Below are positions 35,178 to 47,533 of a stretch of 64,000 nucleotides of DNA, piece by piece. A program made the position numbers and the translations under genes. Below the pieces are notes generated by a model. The model made no database searches. It worked only from the letters and a program-made list of their open reading frames with translations, and was not told where the DNA came from. The DNA comes from Verrucomicrobiota bacterium (GTDB taxonomy: Bacteria; Verrucomicrobiota; Verrucomicrobiia; Chthoniobacterales; UBA10450), in the NCBI GenBank assembly GCA_003218375.1, contig QHNH01000013.1, positions 81,627 through 145,626 on the forward strand, read 5' to 3'. Numbering within the stretch: position 1 is the first letter of the stretch; the number at the start of each line of letters is the position of its first letter.

Positions 35178-36782
35178 TCACTGGTAGAGGACGAAATAGT
35201 CCGTTTCGTGCACCTTCTCGAGATTCCGGCGAACATAGCGAACCACCTCGTAATAGGAACCCTCCGGCAGAGGCACAAAGCCGTTGGCCAGGTTATCGGC
35301 CGCAACCTTCTGCACAATTACGGTCGTATCTATTCTCCCGGCGTCGATGGCCCTGAGATAACGATTCAGGAGCGGAGGGGTCTTTAGTTCCCCGCCATGC
35401 GGCCAGACGGCGGGAAAGGGATTTGCCTGCGGTGATTGCACCCAATAGGCGGCCACATCCGGGATGATCGCGTATTTTCGGTGACTTTGTTCGACGAACG
35501 CCACCGCGCGTTGCAAATCGCTTAGAAACGCGTGGGTATTTGGGTTCGTGTAAATTCCATTGCCGCCAGGCATGACATCTCCAATTGGGCGGTCGAGGTG
35601 AGTGGCGGTTTGATCGCGATAAATATGCTGTACTCGGCCCACGACAAAAGCGGCGACAATCAAGGCGCAGAAACCCGGCAGCGAATATTCGATCAGGCGT
35701 CGCTGCAATCGCGGGCCCTGGTCCAAAACAGTTACCGCCAAAGCGACAAGTAGAGCTCCCGCGCCCAAGGCGGGGCTGTTGTAGCCCCCGGACATAGAGG
35801 CCGTCCAGGCAGCCAGGAGCGCGAGTGACAGCACCCGCTTCGACGCAGGTGAATCTTGATGGAACACCGACCCATAGGCCGCGATTCCCAGACACAGTCC
35901 GAACAATAGGAACGCGTTCGAGATCATAGTCCCACGGGCAAGGCTGATGGTTGTTCCAGTAAAGGGCGCCAGGTACAGGATGATAAGTGCGCTCCATCGC
36001 CGCACTCCGTTAGTGGCCTCGCTGTTGATCAGATGCGCGGCACAGAAACCGATGCCCGCTGCGAGGAGAATGCGCGGCTGACAATAGGCAAGAATCGCCG
36101 TTGATAAGAATTCCTGGTGCGACGTGAGTTGGGTGGCCGCGTCGGAAACGCCGCCGGCAAAGAGCAAGAAAGCCAGGTAGAGAAATCCAGGCAATGCGCC
36201 CGCGCCCCAGTATTTGATCGAGCGCCAATCATGCAAAAGAAGCAGGGCGCCTGGAACTACAAAAACAAAACCTTGCTTGCACAGCGGCGCTAATCCCAAA
36301 AGAAAATAACCGGCGAGCTTCGCCGAGGTTTTTGGTTGGATACAAAACGTCAGACCGACAAACAGGAAGAAGAGACCATCGATAGTGTGCCAGGCCGTCA
36401 GGTGTTTGGTGTGAACGGTTGCCGCAAAGCAAATAAGCCCGCAGAAGAAAGCGGCGGCCGGAGAAAAGGACCGATTGGTCAGCCGATTGCAGACCAGCGT
36501 CCAGGCCGCGGCCAGGCAGGCAAATTGAAACCAGACGATCAGCCGGGATAACCACAACGTAGAAGCGCCGCCCAGCCAGACCTCGGGCACATGAAGCAGC
36601 GGGGAAAAAAACGGCCGGATAATAATGAAATCGCGATGAGGAACCTGGCCGTCGAGAATGCGTCGACTATGGGCCAGGGTGAAACCCTCATCAGTCGGGG
36701 TGAAACCCATCCAGGAAAAACACAGATGACAGGTCAAAGCAACACCGATGACGATGCCGCCGACAAGTAACGCGCGTTTCAC
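35178..36782 (-). CDS. Polytopic membrane protein, probable GT-C type glycosyltransferase
   Basis: 534 residues with about 11 hydrophobic helices. Near the N-terminus a DE pair in the first loop (GFTPTDEGFTLAHSRRILDG) followed by QVPHRDFIIIRPFFSPLL resembles GT-C glycosyltransferases that use polyprenyl-phosphate sugars, where an acidic first-loop pair is catalytic. The last 130 residues are periplasmic (AVAFVEQSHRKYAIIPDVAA). No glycosylation partner gene is adjacent. Composition is slightly AT-richer than neighbours. Assignment to a specific family is uncertain. Confidence 0.65.
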   Translation of the reverse strand: MKRALLVGGIVIGVALTCHLCFSWMGFTPTDEGFTLAHSRRILDGQVPHRDFIIIRPFFSPLLHVPEVWLGGASTLWLSRLIVWFQFACLAAAWTLVCNRLTNRSFSPAAAFFCGLICFAATVHTKHLTAWHTIDGLFFLFVGLTFCIQPKTSAKLAGYFLLGLAPLCKQGFVFVVPGALLLLHDWRSIKYWGAGALPGFLYLAFLLFAGGVSDAATQLTSHQEFLSTAILAYCQPRILLAAGIGFCAAHLINSEATNGVRRWSALIILYLAPFTGTTISLARGTMISNAFLLFGLCLGIAAYGSVFHQDSPASKRVLSLALLAAWTASMSGGYNSPALGAGALLVALAVTVLDQGPRLQRRLIEYSLPGFCALIVAAFVVGRVQHIYRDQTATHLDRPIGDVMPGGNGIYTNPNTHAFLSDLQRAVAFVEQSHRKYAIIPDVAAYWVQSPQANPFPAVWPHGGELKTPPLLNRYLRAIDAGRIDTTVIVQKVAADNLANGFVPLPEGSYYEVVRYVRRNLEKVHETDYFVLYQ

Positions 36783-36833
36783 GGTGGCGAATAAATCACA
36801 TTGGCAGGCGAACCGCCTCCTCTACAATTCTGC

Positions 36834-37559
36834 ATGACAGAAATCGCGGCTAACCTCGAGCGGGTTCGAGCCCAAACTGCCGAGGCGGCTAAAAAGAGCG
36901 GGCGCTCGAGCGACGAAATCGAACTGGTGGCGATTTCGAAAACCCACGAGGCGGAGAAGGTGCGCGCCGCGTTCGACGCCGGCCAGCAGCTCTTTGGCGA
37001 GAGCCGCGTCCAGGAAGCGCGCGCCAAGATTCCGCTGCTGCCTTCGGCGGCGCGCTGGCATTTCGTCGGGCGGCTCCAGAAGAACAAGGTCCGACACGCG
37101 TTGCCGCTCTTCGAGCTTTTCCACAGCGTCGATTCGCTCGAGCTCGCACAGCAAATGAACCGGATCGCGGTCGAAGAAGGTTCGCGTCCGCGCATTTTGC
37201 TGGAGGTGAACGTGGCAGGCGAGGGGAGCAAGATCGGGTTCGCGCCTGATGTTCTGAGCGCGGAAATGGAGGCTCTTCTCGATCTGCCGCGTTTGACGAT
37301 CGAAGGCCTCATGACGATTCCGCCGCTCGCGCCGGAGGCGGAAGCGTCCCGTCGGTATTTTATTGCGCTGAGAGAGCTGCGCGAGCAGCTCGCCGCCGAG
37401 TTTCAGATGCAACTTCCGCAACTGTCCATGGGAATGAGCGACGATTTCGTCGTCGCTATTGAAGAAGGCGCGACGCTCGTCCGCGTCGGCACCGCTATTT
37501 TCGGTAAGCGGACGCCGCTGCGATTGCGGAATCCCGCTGGCGATTTTGATGCCACTTGA
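36834..37559 (+). CDS. yggS: YggS/PLPBP family pyridoxal-phosphate homeostasis protein
   Basis: 241 residues from MTEIAANLERVRAQTAEAAK. The PLP lysine is in ELVAISKTHEAEKV; further landmarks are FGESRVQEA, WHFVGRLQKNKVR, ILLEVNVAGEGSKIGF, GLMTIPP and LSMGMSDDFVVAIEEGATLV followed by RVGTAIFG. A cytoplasmic carrier that buffers free PLP and influences amino-acid metabolism. It overlaps the DUF971 gene by 11 bases. Confidence 0.94.
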   Translation: MTEIAANLERVRAQTAEAAKKSGRSSDEIELVAISKTHEAEKVRAAFDAGQQLFGESRVQEARAKIPLLPSAARWHFVGRLQKNKVRHALPLFELFHSVDSLELAQQMNRIAVEEGSRPRILLEVNVAGEGSKIGFAPDVLSAEMEALLDLPRLTIEGLMTIPPLAPEAEASRRYFIALRELREQLAAEFQMQLPQLSMGMSDDFVVAIEEGATLVRVGTAIFGKRTPLRLRNPAGDFDAT

Positions 37560-37860
37560 ATTGAAGAACGTGCAGTTGATCGGGGACGAGCTGGCCATCC
37601 AGTGGGGCGACGGCCTGGAATCGTATCTGCCATTGGAGCGGTTTCGCCGCGCGTGTCCCTGCGCGTTATGCGGCGGCGAGCCGGATGTGCTCGGGAATAT
37701 TTCGCGGCCCGATGTGACCTACACGCCTTCGAGCTTCGAGCTCGTCGGCTGGCAATTGATCGGCGGTTACGCACTCCAGCCGCGCTGGGGCGATGGGCAC
37801 AATACGGGCCTGTATTCGTTCCAGTATTTGCGTCGCCTCACCGCGACTCCTTCATCGTAA
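37549..37860 (+). CDS. DUF971 family protein
   Basis: 103 residues. DUF971 (PF06155), the small domain also found at the N-terminus of gamma-butyrobetaine hydroxylases and in some Fe-S carriers, is recognised by LAIQWGDGLESYLPLERFRR, ACPCALCGGE, and the C-terminal GYALQPRWGDGHNTGLYSFQ. The ATG at 37549 lies inside the yggS-like gene in another frame, indicating coupling. Confidence 0.85.
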   Translation: MPLELKNVQLIGDELAIQWGDGLESYLPLERFRRACPCALCGGEPDVLGNISRPDVTYTPSSFELVGWQLIGGYALQPRWGDGHNTGLYSFQYLRRLTATPSS

Positions 37861-37913
37861 TCGAGCAGGAACAAGAATGGCTATTGACGGCTCTGGTAAG
37901 GTTTACATCCCCA

Positions 37914-38360
37914 ATGCCGCAAACCATCAAAGCCTCGCTGCTCTTCAGCGTTTTCGCGCTTTGCGCCGCGGCCATGGTTCTCACGCAACGGGCGCGACAG
38001 CGGGTTCCCCCGCCGGCGCCGCATCAGTTGTTCGCCGTGGTCGAGCAACATCTCTCGGCTTTCCGCGCCGCTGATTATTCCAGCATTTATCGCCAGGCTT
38101 CGAGCGGCGTGCAGCAAAAGTTCACCCCGCCACAGTACGAAGCCATGATCCGGCGCGATTACGCTGAGGTCGCTCGCGCCGAACGCATCGAGTTTGGCTT
38201 TGTGAAAGCAAGCGGCTCGTCGGCCATCGTGCAGGTCTTCTTCCGCGATAGCAGCGGAGCAAATCACTGCTTTCTCTACAGCCTCATCGCCGAGGACGGT
38301 TTGTGGAAAATCAATGGCGTGGAACCGATGCAGCCGACCGCGCGAGGATTGCACGTGTAA
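37914..38360 (+). CDS. DUF4864 family protein
   Basis: 148 residues. An N-terminal signal or membrane anchor (KASLLFSVFALCAAAMVL) is followed by VVEQHLSAFRAADYSSIYRQ, GVQQKFTPPQYEAMIRRDYA and a C-terminal LIAEDGLWKINGVEPM, the pattern of DUF4864, an NTF2-like fold. Exported; function unknown. The frame is open far upstream in shadow of the DUF971 gene; the ATG at 37914 begins the signal sequence. Confidence 0.72.
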   Translation: MPQTIKASLLFSVFALCAAAMVLTQRARQRVPPPAPHQLFAVVEQHLSAFRAADYSSIYRQASSGVQQKFTPPQYEAMIRRDYAEVARAERIEFGFVKASGSSAIVQVFFRDSSGANHCFLYSLIAEDGLWKINGVEPMQPTARGLHV

Positions 38361-38445
38361 AGCTGTTCGCTGGAGCCGGCACGACCTCGTGCCGGGCTGC
38401 GATAGCCCGTGTGTCCCAACGGCCTGAGGGCAGGCCGTCTCCAAT

Positions 38446-39393
38446 TCAGTGCGGCATCATCACCCGCAGCAGAGAGACATCGTTTCTAATCGGACGCACG
38501 ACCCGGTCTTCCAGCTCTGCCGGCGCCAGAAAGAAATCGCCTGGCTTGAATCGGCGTCCGGCGCATTCGAGTTCGCCTGTCAGGCAAACGACAATCGCAA
38601 ATCGGCCGCGTTCCGCGACCTCGCGTTCTCGCTTCAGCTCCCACTTGTCGATTTCGAATAGCTCATGCCTGACGAGCGATTCGCTCTTCGGGCGCAAGAG
38701 GGCCGGCTCGACGTCGCTAAAATCGACGCACTGCATTGCCTCGGCGATGTGCATTGGACGGGGGGCGCGCCTTTTTTTCGCGCGGTTCCAATCGTAGATC
38801 CGATAAGTCGTATCGCTGTTCTCCTGGATCTCGACCAGGACGGTCCCGGCGCCGAGCGCATGCATTCGGCCGCTGGGCAAAAAAATCGCATCGCCGGTCT
38901 TTAGTTCGAGAGCGTGAAGATGCTTCTCCACTTTTCCCTGGGCGAGCGCTTTTTTGAAACCTTCCCGCGTCGTTCCCTTTCTCACCCCGGCGTAGAGGCG
39001 CGCCTTCGGCGCCGCATTCGCCACATACCAAAGCTCCGATTTCGATTCGCCACCGAGTTTTTTCGCCATTTCCCGTGGCGGATGCACTTGGAGCGAAAGG
39101 TTTTCCTGCGCGTCGAGCAGCTTTGCCAGGATGGGAAAACGAGAAAAGTCCGGCACCTTCCCGAAAATTTGTTCGCGATGTTTGCACCAGAGTTCGTGCA
39201 GCGTCGTGCCGCGCAAAGGCCCTTCATGCACCACGCTCTGGGCCTCCGGCCGATCGACGATTTCCCAGGATTCGCCGATCAGCGCCGCTGAAGGCAATCG
39301 CTTTCCGTAGAGCGACTCCAGTCGGCGCCCACCCCAGACGCTCTCCATGAAGATCGGCTCGAAAACGAGCGGCTGGGTGATCATCGGTTTCAT
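38446..39393 (-). CDS. manA: Mannose-6-phosphate isomerase, class I
   Basis: 315 residues (ATG after an in-frame GTG). Short class I isomerase: ESVWGGRRLESLYG, WEIVDRPEAQSVV, LSLQVHPP (zinc ligands), KSELWYVANAAPKARLYAGV, the catalytic-region GRMHALGAGTVLVEIQ and IYDWNR. It interconverts fructose-6-phosphate and mannose-6-phosphate, feeding GDP-mannose and surface polysaccharides. Convergent with the DUF4864 gene and divergent from the VanZ gene. Confidence 0.92.
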   Translation of the reverse strand: MKPMITQPLVFEPIFMESVWGGRRLESLYGKRLPSAALIGESWEIVDRPEAQSVVHEGPLRGTTLHELWCKHREQIFGKVPDFSRFPILAKLLDAQENLSLQVHPPREMAKKLGGESKSELWYVANAAPKARLYAGVRKGTTREGFKKALAQGKVEKHLHALELKTGDAIFLPSGRMHALGAGTVLVEIQENSDTTYRIYDWNRAKKRRAPRPMHIAEAMQCVDFSDVEPALLRPKSESLVRHELFEIDKWELKREREVAERGRFAIVVCLTGELECAGRRFKPGDFFLAPAELEDRVVRPIRNDVSLLRVMMPH

Positions 39394-39425
39394 CACGCCG
39401 CGAAATTAGCACAAGCGGCCCGGTT

Positions 39426-39878
39426 GTGGTTTCGTTTTCGGTGCGCCGATTTCTCAAATTCTGGCTGCCGGTCCTCGCCTGGATGATTTTCATCTTCATC
39501 GGCTCCACCGATCTGCTTTCCGCGGAACACACCTCGCGATTCATCGGTCCGTTCCTCCGCTGGCTCGCTCCCGGCATTTCGGATGCAACAGTTGCGTCGA
39601 TCCAGCTCGTTGTCCGCAAAGGCGCGCATCTGACCGAATACGCGATTCTCGCCGCGCTTCTTTCCCGGGCACTGCGCCTGATTCAGCAGCAAGTCGGCCG
39701 AGCCTTTCTCGTTTCCTTCCTCATCGCCGCCGTCTATGCCGTGCTCGATGAATTCCATCAATCATTTGTCGCCTCGCGAACCGGCTCGCCCTGGGATGTT
39801 CTGATCGATTGCGCCGGCGCGCTCGCTGGCGTCTTGATCTATTGGCGTGCGATCCGCAATCGAAAATCTAAAATCTGA
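39426..39878 (+). CDS. VanZ-like family membrane protein
   Basis: 150 residues with a GTG start at 39426 (a second GTG follows at 39441). Four membrane helices and the VanZ-like motif set: KGAHLTEYAILAALL, YAVLDEFHQSF, RTGSPWDVLIDCAGAL. Family function is poorly known; VanZ itself raises teicoplanin resistance. Followed by the NamZ gene after 8 bases. Confidence 0.85.
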   Translation: MVSFSVRRFLKFWLPVLAWMIFIFIGSTDLLSAEHTSRFIGPFLRWLAPGISDATVASIQLVVRKGAHLTEYAILAALLSRALRLIQQQVGRAFLVSFLIAAVYAVLDEFHQSFVASRTGSPWDVLIDCAGALAGVLIYWRAIRNRKSKI

Positions 39879-39886
39879 AATCGAAA

Positions 39887-40978
39887 ATGGCCCGGGTTCT
39901 ACTTCCACTCGATCATTTGGAAGAGCTTTGGCCGGAAAATTTGTCCGGCGCGCGGATCGGGGCCTTGCTGCATCCCGCCTCGGTCTCGGCCACGCTCGAG
40001 CACGCCGCGAAAATTTTCGAGCGCAACGCCGGCAAGCTGTTCTGGCTGCGCGCGCTCTTCGGGCCGCAACACGGCTACCTCGGGCAGACCCAGGACAACA
40101 TGATCGAGTGGCAGAGCTACGAACATCCGCGGCTCGGCATTCCCGTCTTCAGCCTTTACGGCGAACATCGGGAACCGACCGCGTCGATGCTCGAGAATCT
40201 TGATGCGCTGGTCATCGATCTCCAGGACGTGGGCGCGCGCTATTACACTTTTGTCTGGACGATGTTTCTTTGCCTGCGGGCATGCGAGAAAGCGCGGATC
40301 GACGTGGTCGTGCTCGACCGGCCCAATCCAATCAACGGCCTAACGACCGAAGGGCCGGTGCTCGATCCGGCTTTTCGTTCGTTCGTCGGGATGCATCCTT
40401 TGCCAGTTCGTCATGGCCGGACGATCGGTGAGCTGGCGGAACAATTTCGGCAGGAAGCTTTCCCGCGTTGCCGGCTGACCGTGCTGCCCATGAAAGGATG
40501 GGAACGCGCCATGTGGTTCGACGAAACCGGGCTGCCCTGGGTCATGCCGTCGCCGAATATGCCGACGCTGGAAACGGCGACGGTCTATCCCGGAATGTGT
40601 CTGTTGGAAGGCACAAATATTTCGGAAGGGCGGGGAACCACCCGGCCGTTCGAAATTTTCGGCGCGCCGGTCATCGATGCGGAAACGTTGACTCGTGAAC
40701 TCAATCAGCTGCGCCTGCCGGGGGTGCATTTCCGGGAAAACTGGTTTCAACCGTCGTTCCACAAATTTGCCGGCGAAATCTGCGGCGGCGCCCAAGTGCA
40801 CGTAACCAACCGTGATCTCTTCACGCCGTATCGCACCGGGATCGAAATCATTCGAACCATCCGCCGGATGTCCGGCGATTCCTTTGCGTGGAAACAACCA
40901 CCCTACGAGTACGAATACGAGCGCTTGCCCATCGAAGTTCTACTGGGCGGATCCGTCGCGGATTTCTTTCCGGACTAG
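39887..40978 (+). CDS. NamZ-like exo-beta-N-acetylmuramidase (DUF1343)
   Basis: 363 residues. DUF1343 landmarks: ALFGPQHGYLGQTQDN, VFSLYGEHREPTASM, LVIDLQDVGARYYTFVWTM, DRPNPINGL, MPSPNMPTLETATVYPGMCL and EGTNISEGRGTTRPFE. Characterised members (GH171, NamZ of Bacillus) release terminal MurNAc from peptidoglycan fragments. No signal peptide is seen, so this copy may act in the cytoplasm on imported muropeptides, unless the true start is different. A 3D-domain protein gene follows after 5 bases, fitting cell-wall turnover. Confidence 0.87.
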   Translation: MARVLLPLDHLEELWPENLSGARIGALLHPASVSATLEHAAKIFERNAGKLFWLRALFGPQHGYLGQTQDNMIEWQSYEHPRLGIPVFSLYGEHREPTASMLENLDALVIDLQDVGARYYTFVWTMFLCLRACEKARIDVVVLDRPNPINGLTTEGPVLDPAFRSFVGMHPLPVRHGRTIGELAEQFRQEAFPRCRLTVLPMKGWERAMWFDETGLPWVMPSPNMPTLETATVYPGMCLLEGTNISEGRGTTRPFEIFGAPVIDAETLTRELNQLRLPGVHFRENWFQPSFHKFAGEICGGAQVHVTNRDLFTPYRTGIEIIRTIRRMSGDSFAWKQPPYEYEYERLPIEVLLGGSVADFFPD

Positions 40979-40983
40979 AGACA

Positions 40984-41631
40984 TTGGTCGTCTTCGTCGC
41001 ATTCGTCCTATCGCCGATTGCAACGTGCTTCGCTGACATTCCGTGGGCCGAAGCGAAGGTGCGCCTCGCTCGCGAGAACGAACTCCTCGCCCGGCGCTCC
41101 CAAGGCCACGCCGGCACTTACTTCGTCATTTGCACGCTTTACTACACCCCGATGGAATCCGGTTTCACCGCTCAACGTGGTTTCGATGTTACACCGGTGG
41201 CCGCGCGCGGTTTGCGCGGGCAGCGCTATCCGCGCGAATTCCTGGCGGCCGTGAAGAAAGAAGGATTTGGTCGCATCGTCACGCCGGTCGAGGGCTTGAG
41301 TTACATTCGATACAATGGCGGCGGCGTCTATCGCTTTGCCGCGCATCCCGTCGGACGAGGCGCAAACGTCCTGGTGCCGCGCTCATCGGCCGCGGCTCGA
41401 AAAGGCAAATACGGCTTTGTGGATGGCGCCGAGCTGACCACGCTCGACAACACCGTGAGCGCAGTTTTCCGCAGTGCCCGCTGGCAGATCGCGGATACCG
41501 GCGGCGCGCTCAAGCGATGGCAGATCGATCTTTACTGGGGCGATGACGAACCGCTGGGCCCGGGCCACCTCGCGGCGCGACCGCGCGGCACGACATTTGA
41601 ATATGCGTATTCGTTGGTGACAATGAAATGA
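40984..41631 (+). CDS. Secreted 3D-domain protein (MltA-like double-psi barrel)
   Basis: 215 residues from a TTG start that begins a signal peptide (VVFVAFVLSPIATCFADIP). The C-terminal ADTGGALKRWQIDLYWGDDE and the upstream CTLYYTPMESG are the paired halves of the 3D domain (PF06725), named for its aspartates, as in MltA and resuscitation-type cell-wall hydrolases. Probably binds or cleaves peptidoglycan in the periplasm. A start further upstream (40888) would overlap the NamZ gene and is rejected. Confidence 0.75.
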   Translation: MVVFVAFVLSPIATCFADIPWAEAKVRLARENELLARRSQGHAGTYFVICTLYYTPMESGFTAQRGFDVTPVAARGLRGQRYPREFLAAVKKEGFGRIVTPVEGLSYIRYNGGGVYRFAAHPVGRGANVLVPRSSAAARKGKYGFVDGAELTTLDNTVSAVFRSARWQIADTGGALKRWQIDLYWGDDEPLGPGHLAARPRGTTFEYAYSLVTMK

Positions 41632-41632
41632 C

Positions 41633-42394
41633 ATGAACGTCGCCCTTTCTGCGAACGCGTTCACCGTCCGTTTTTACTTTCATGGCTCGCTCTCTTTTTT
41701 TCTGCGCCGCGAAGACCGGGCCGAACCGATCACGAAATATCTCCGCGAGAAAACGTCGGTTAAAGACGCGATCGAGTCCTGCGGTGTGCCCCATCCCGAA
41801 GTGGATTTGATCTGCTGCGATGGCCAGGCCGTGCCCTTTGAGCATTGCCTGATCGCGGATGCAATCGTCGATGTCCATGGCGTGATCGATTCGCCCGCAA
41901 AGCCGGGCGAAGGATTGCAGGAACGGAGCGTTACGAGATTTGTCGCGGACGGCCATCTCGGAAAACTGGCGCGTGACCTTCGCCTCCTCGGCTTCGATGT
42001 CGTTTACGCGCCCGCCGCCTCCGATTCGTCCCTCGCCGCGAGCTGCTCGGACGACCGCGCCCTGCTTACCCGCGATCGCCGCTTGCTCATGCACAAAATC
42101 GTCCGGCACGGCTATTGCCCGCGATCGCAGGACCCGACGGAACAGATTCTCGAAGTGATCCGAAGGTTTGACCTCGCGAAAATGATCGCGCCATACACCC
42201 GCTGCCTGCAGTGCAACGGTCTGCTCGCTCACGCAAACAAAATGGACGTAATCGAGCAGCTCCAGCCGCTTACGAAAATTTACTACCAGGATTTTCGCCG
42301 ATGCCCAGGCTGCGGCAAAATTTACTGGTCCGGCTCGCATTTCGGAAAACTGGAAGCGCGGATTGAGAGAATTCGAAAGGCGCTTACCACGTGA
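41633..42394 (+). CDS. Mut7-C RNase domain protein with N-terminal ubiquitin-like domain
   Basis: 253 residues. Residues about 10-90 form a beta-grasp ubiquitin-like domain (VRFYFHGSLSFFLRREDR, KDAIESCGVPHPEVDLI). Residues about 100-245 are the Mut7-C domain (PF01927), a PIN-fold RNase: RFVADGHLGKLARDLRLLGF, LLTRDRRLL, and a zinc-ribbon made of RCLQCNGLL and RRCPGCGKIYWSGSH. The ATG is one base past the preceding stop, so the genes are linked. RNA target unknown. Confidence 0.88.
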   Translation: MNVALSANAFTVRFYFHGSLSFFLRREDRAEPITKYLREKTSVKDAIESCGVPHPEVDLICCDGQAVPFEHCLIADAIVDVHGVIDSPAKPGEGLQERSVTRFVADGHLGKLARDLRLLGFDVVYAPAASDSSLAASCSDDRALLTRDRRLLMHKIVRHGYCPRSQDPTEQILEVIRRFDLAKMIAPYTRCLQCNGLLAHANKMDVIEQLQPLTKIYYQDFRRCPGCGKIYWSGSHFGKLEARIERIRKALTT

Positions 42395-42455
42395 GCGCCT
42401 TGACCAATGACCGATCACCGATCACTATTCACCTCCGCGGCTCCGCCGCGTCCCC

Positions 42456-42529
42456 GGGCCTGTAGCTCAGTTGGTTAGAGCATGCGCTTGATAAGCGCAG
42501 GGTCGCTGGTTCGAGCCCAGCCAGGCCCA
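42456..42529 (+). tRNA. tRNA-Ile (GAT)
   Basis: A 74-base cloverleaf without encoded CCA: acceptor GGGCCTG/CAGGCCC with discriminator A, D arm GTAGCTCAGTTGGTTAGAGC, anticodon stem-loop TGCGCTTGATAAGCGCA with anticodon GAT, and T arm GCTGGTTCGAGCCCAGC. In most bacteria this tRNA lies between 16S and 23S; here it stands 3.4 kb from the 16S gene on the opposite strand. Confidence 0.96.
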
Positions 42530-42612
42530 TTGATAACCGATAACTTTAACTTTTGTATTCCCCCCTTTTCGTTCGCGCGAGTCCAGAACTTCGCTACGGT
42601 ATCGGACTTTCC

Positions 42613-44009
<1,397 letters not shown>

Positions 44010-44013
<4 letters not shown>

Positions 44014-45467
44014 GCTTTCGCGCTATTTCGACCGCAGGATTTTTATTTGTCGCGACGGTGTCGTCCGCCCTGGCGATTGGTGGCGTCGATACTCCGCCGC
44101 CCCCTTCGGCTCCGCATGAGGTCACGTTTTCGCAGCCGAAGGAAACGAAACTCGCGAACGGCTTGCGCGTCATCGTCGTCGAGCGCCCGGGTTTGCCGCT
44201 TCTCGCGGCGGAGCTTCTCGTGCGAAGCGGCGCCGAAGTCGACGGAAAAGATCTGGCCGGCACCGCGAGCATGACCGGCTCTCTTTTGACCCGAGGCACG
44301 GAGAGCATGTCGGCGCCGCAAATTGCGACTGCGATCGAATCGCTCGGCGGCACGATCGATTCCGGCGCGCACTGGGAAGCGAGCCGCGCCACCATTGTCG
44401 TCATGTCGGATAAAGCTGAGCCGGCCCTGCGGATTCTTTCCGATGTCGTGCTCCATCCCACCTTCAAGCAGGAGGAGATCGACCGGCTGAAAAACCAGAC
44501 GCTCGATGGTTTGCGCGTCGCGCTCCGGCAACCCGGTGCGCTCGCGCAATTCGTCGCAGGCCGGGCGCTGTTCGGCGACGCGCCTTACGGGCATTCCCAC
44601 ACCGGCACGATGGAAACCGTCCAGGCGATCAAGCGCGACGATATCGTGAAACTTTACCAGACGTATTACGTGCCCGAGAACGCGGCGCTGATTCTTTCCG
44701 GGAACCTGACCCTGGAGCAGGGGAGGAAGTACGCGGAACAATTTTTTGGCGAATGGAAGGGCACGATGCCTTCGCCGGCGGACGCTGCGTCATCGAAGTC
44801 GGCCGAGTGGAAGCCGTCGAATATCGTGGTCGACATGCCCGAGGCAGGACAAGCCGCGGTCACCGTGGCGCGGCCCGGGATCAAGCGGAGTTCGCCGGAT
44901 TATTATGCCGGGCTCGTCGCGAACGCCGCGCTCGGGACTGGTTTTGTCTCGCGGCTGAATCGTGAAATCCGGATCAAGCGCGGTCTGAGCTACGGCGCCC
45001 GCAGTTCTTTGGACGCGCGGCGCGATGTCGGTCCATTCGTGGCCATGGCGCAGACGAAGAATCAATCGGCCGCCGAGGTCGCCAACTTAATGCAGATCGA
45101 ATTGAAACGGATGAAGAGCGAGCCGGTGCAAGGTGACGAGCTCAAATCCCGGCAGGCCGTGATCACCGGTTCCTACGCCCGCACCCTGGAGACCAACGGC
45201 GGGTTCGTCGGGAAAATCTCTGCGATGATCACGAACGATTTGCCACTCGATACGCTGAATAAATTCATCCCGTCGATCAACGCCGTCACCAGCGCCGATG
45301 TGACCGCGTTCGCCGCGAAATACTTCGATACCACGCCGAGCCTTATCATCATCGGCAAAGCCGCCGACTTCATCGAGCCGCTCAAGAAAGATTTCCCCGA
45401 CGTAAGAATCATCCCAGTCCCCCAGCTGGACCTAAATCGCCCCGACCTGACGAAGGCGAAGCCGTAA
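44010..45467 (+). CDS. M16 family peptidase-like protein (partner subunit lacking the zinc motif)
   Basis: 485 residues, signal peptide (AGFLFVATVSSALA). It starts with GTG overlapping the preceding stop (GTGA). The position of HxxEH is occupied by AGTASMTGSLLTRGT, so zinc is not bound; the R/Y motif side is kept (RIKRGLSYGARSSLDARRD). In M16B pairs one subunit has the zinc site and the other the substrate-binding R/Y pair, so these two likely form a heterodimer in the periplasm. Confidence 0.9.
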
Positions 45468-45476
45468 ATTTGCCCC

Positions 45477-45535
45477 TGGAGGGACGGGCGCTGTCCGTCC
45501 CAAAAATAATGGGACGACCGGCGGTCGTCCCTCCA
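45477..45535. repeat. Dispersed repeat (TGGAGGGACGGGCGCTGTCC ... GGTCGTCCCTCCA)
   Basis: Inverted arms GGAGGGACGGGCG and the GGTCGTCCCTCC end enclose AAAAATAAT. Related to the element at 24027-24113. It lies directly past the stop codon of the second M16 gene and next to the 3' end of tRNA-Ala. Confidence 0.75.
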
Positions 45536-45546
45536 AGGGAGGTCTT

Positions 45547-45619
45547 TGGAGGCAAGGGGATTCGAACCCCTGACTTCCAGCTTGCAAAGCTGGCGCTCTA
45601 CCAACTGAGCTATGCCCCC
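45547..45619 (-). tRNA. tRNA-Ala (TGC)
   Basis: A 73-base cloverleaf on the minus strand: acceptor GGGGGCA/TGCCTCC with discriminator A, D arm TAGCTCAGTTGGTAGAGC, anticodon stem-loop CCAGCTTTGCAAGCTGG with anticodon TGC, and T arm GGGGTTCGAATCCCC. No CCA is encoded. It lies 350 bases downstream of the 16S gene on the same strand but beyond a strong terminator. Confidence 0.96.
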
Positions 45620-45736
45620 GCGTTGCGGAATGACGAATGTCGAATGACGAATGCCGAAAGCAAGGCCGCTTTTCCTCTCTTCCTGCTTTCCTGATTCGCT
45701 CCTGGCTTCCTGGTTTCCAGATTCCTCTGCCAGAAC

Positions 45737-45774
45737 AAAAAAAATGCCGGATGGCGTTTAGGCCATCCGGCATT
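45737..45774 (-). terminator. Rho-independent terminator downstream of 16S rRNA
   Basis: Minus strand: a 13-bp stem AATGCCGGATGGC / GCCATCCGGCATT with a 6-base loop, then eight T. It lies about 200 bases past the 16S 3' end and before tRNA-Ala, so the 16S transcript should end here. Confidence 0.93.
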
Positions 45775-45958
45775 TTGGTCGATGTGTGCAGCAAAGACTG
45801 AATTGTGCGTTACTCGTCTCGTTTTCCCTGAGCCCCGACTTCTTTCGTTATCGAGGGCTTAACGGCATGTCCGAAATTCCGAAGAACTTCGGGGTTAGCC
45901 GTCGACCTAGTGATGTCTTTCAAATCTTCAATCTGAGATCTTCAATCTGAAATGCATC

Positions 45959-47533
<1,575 letters not shown>

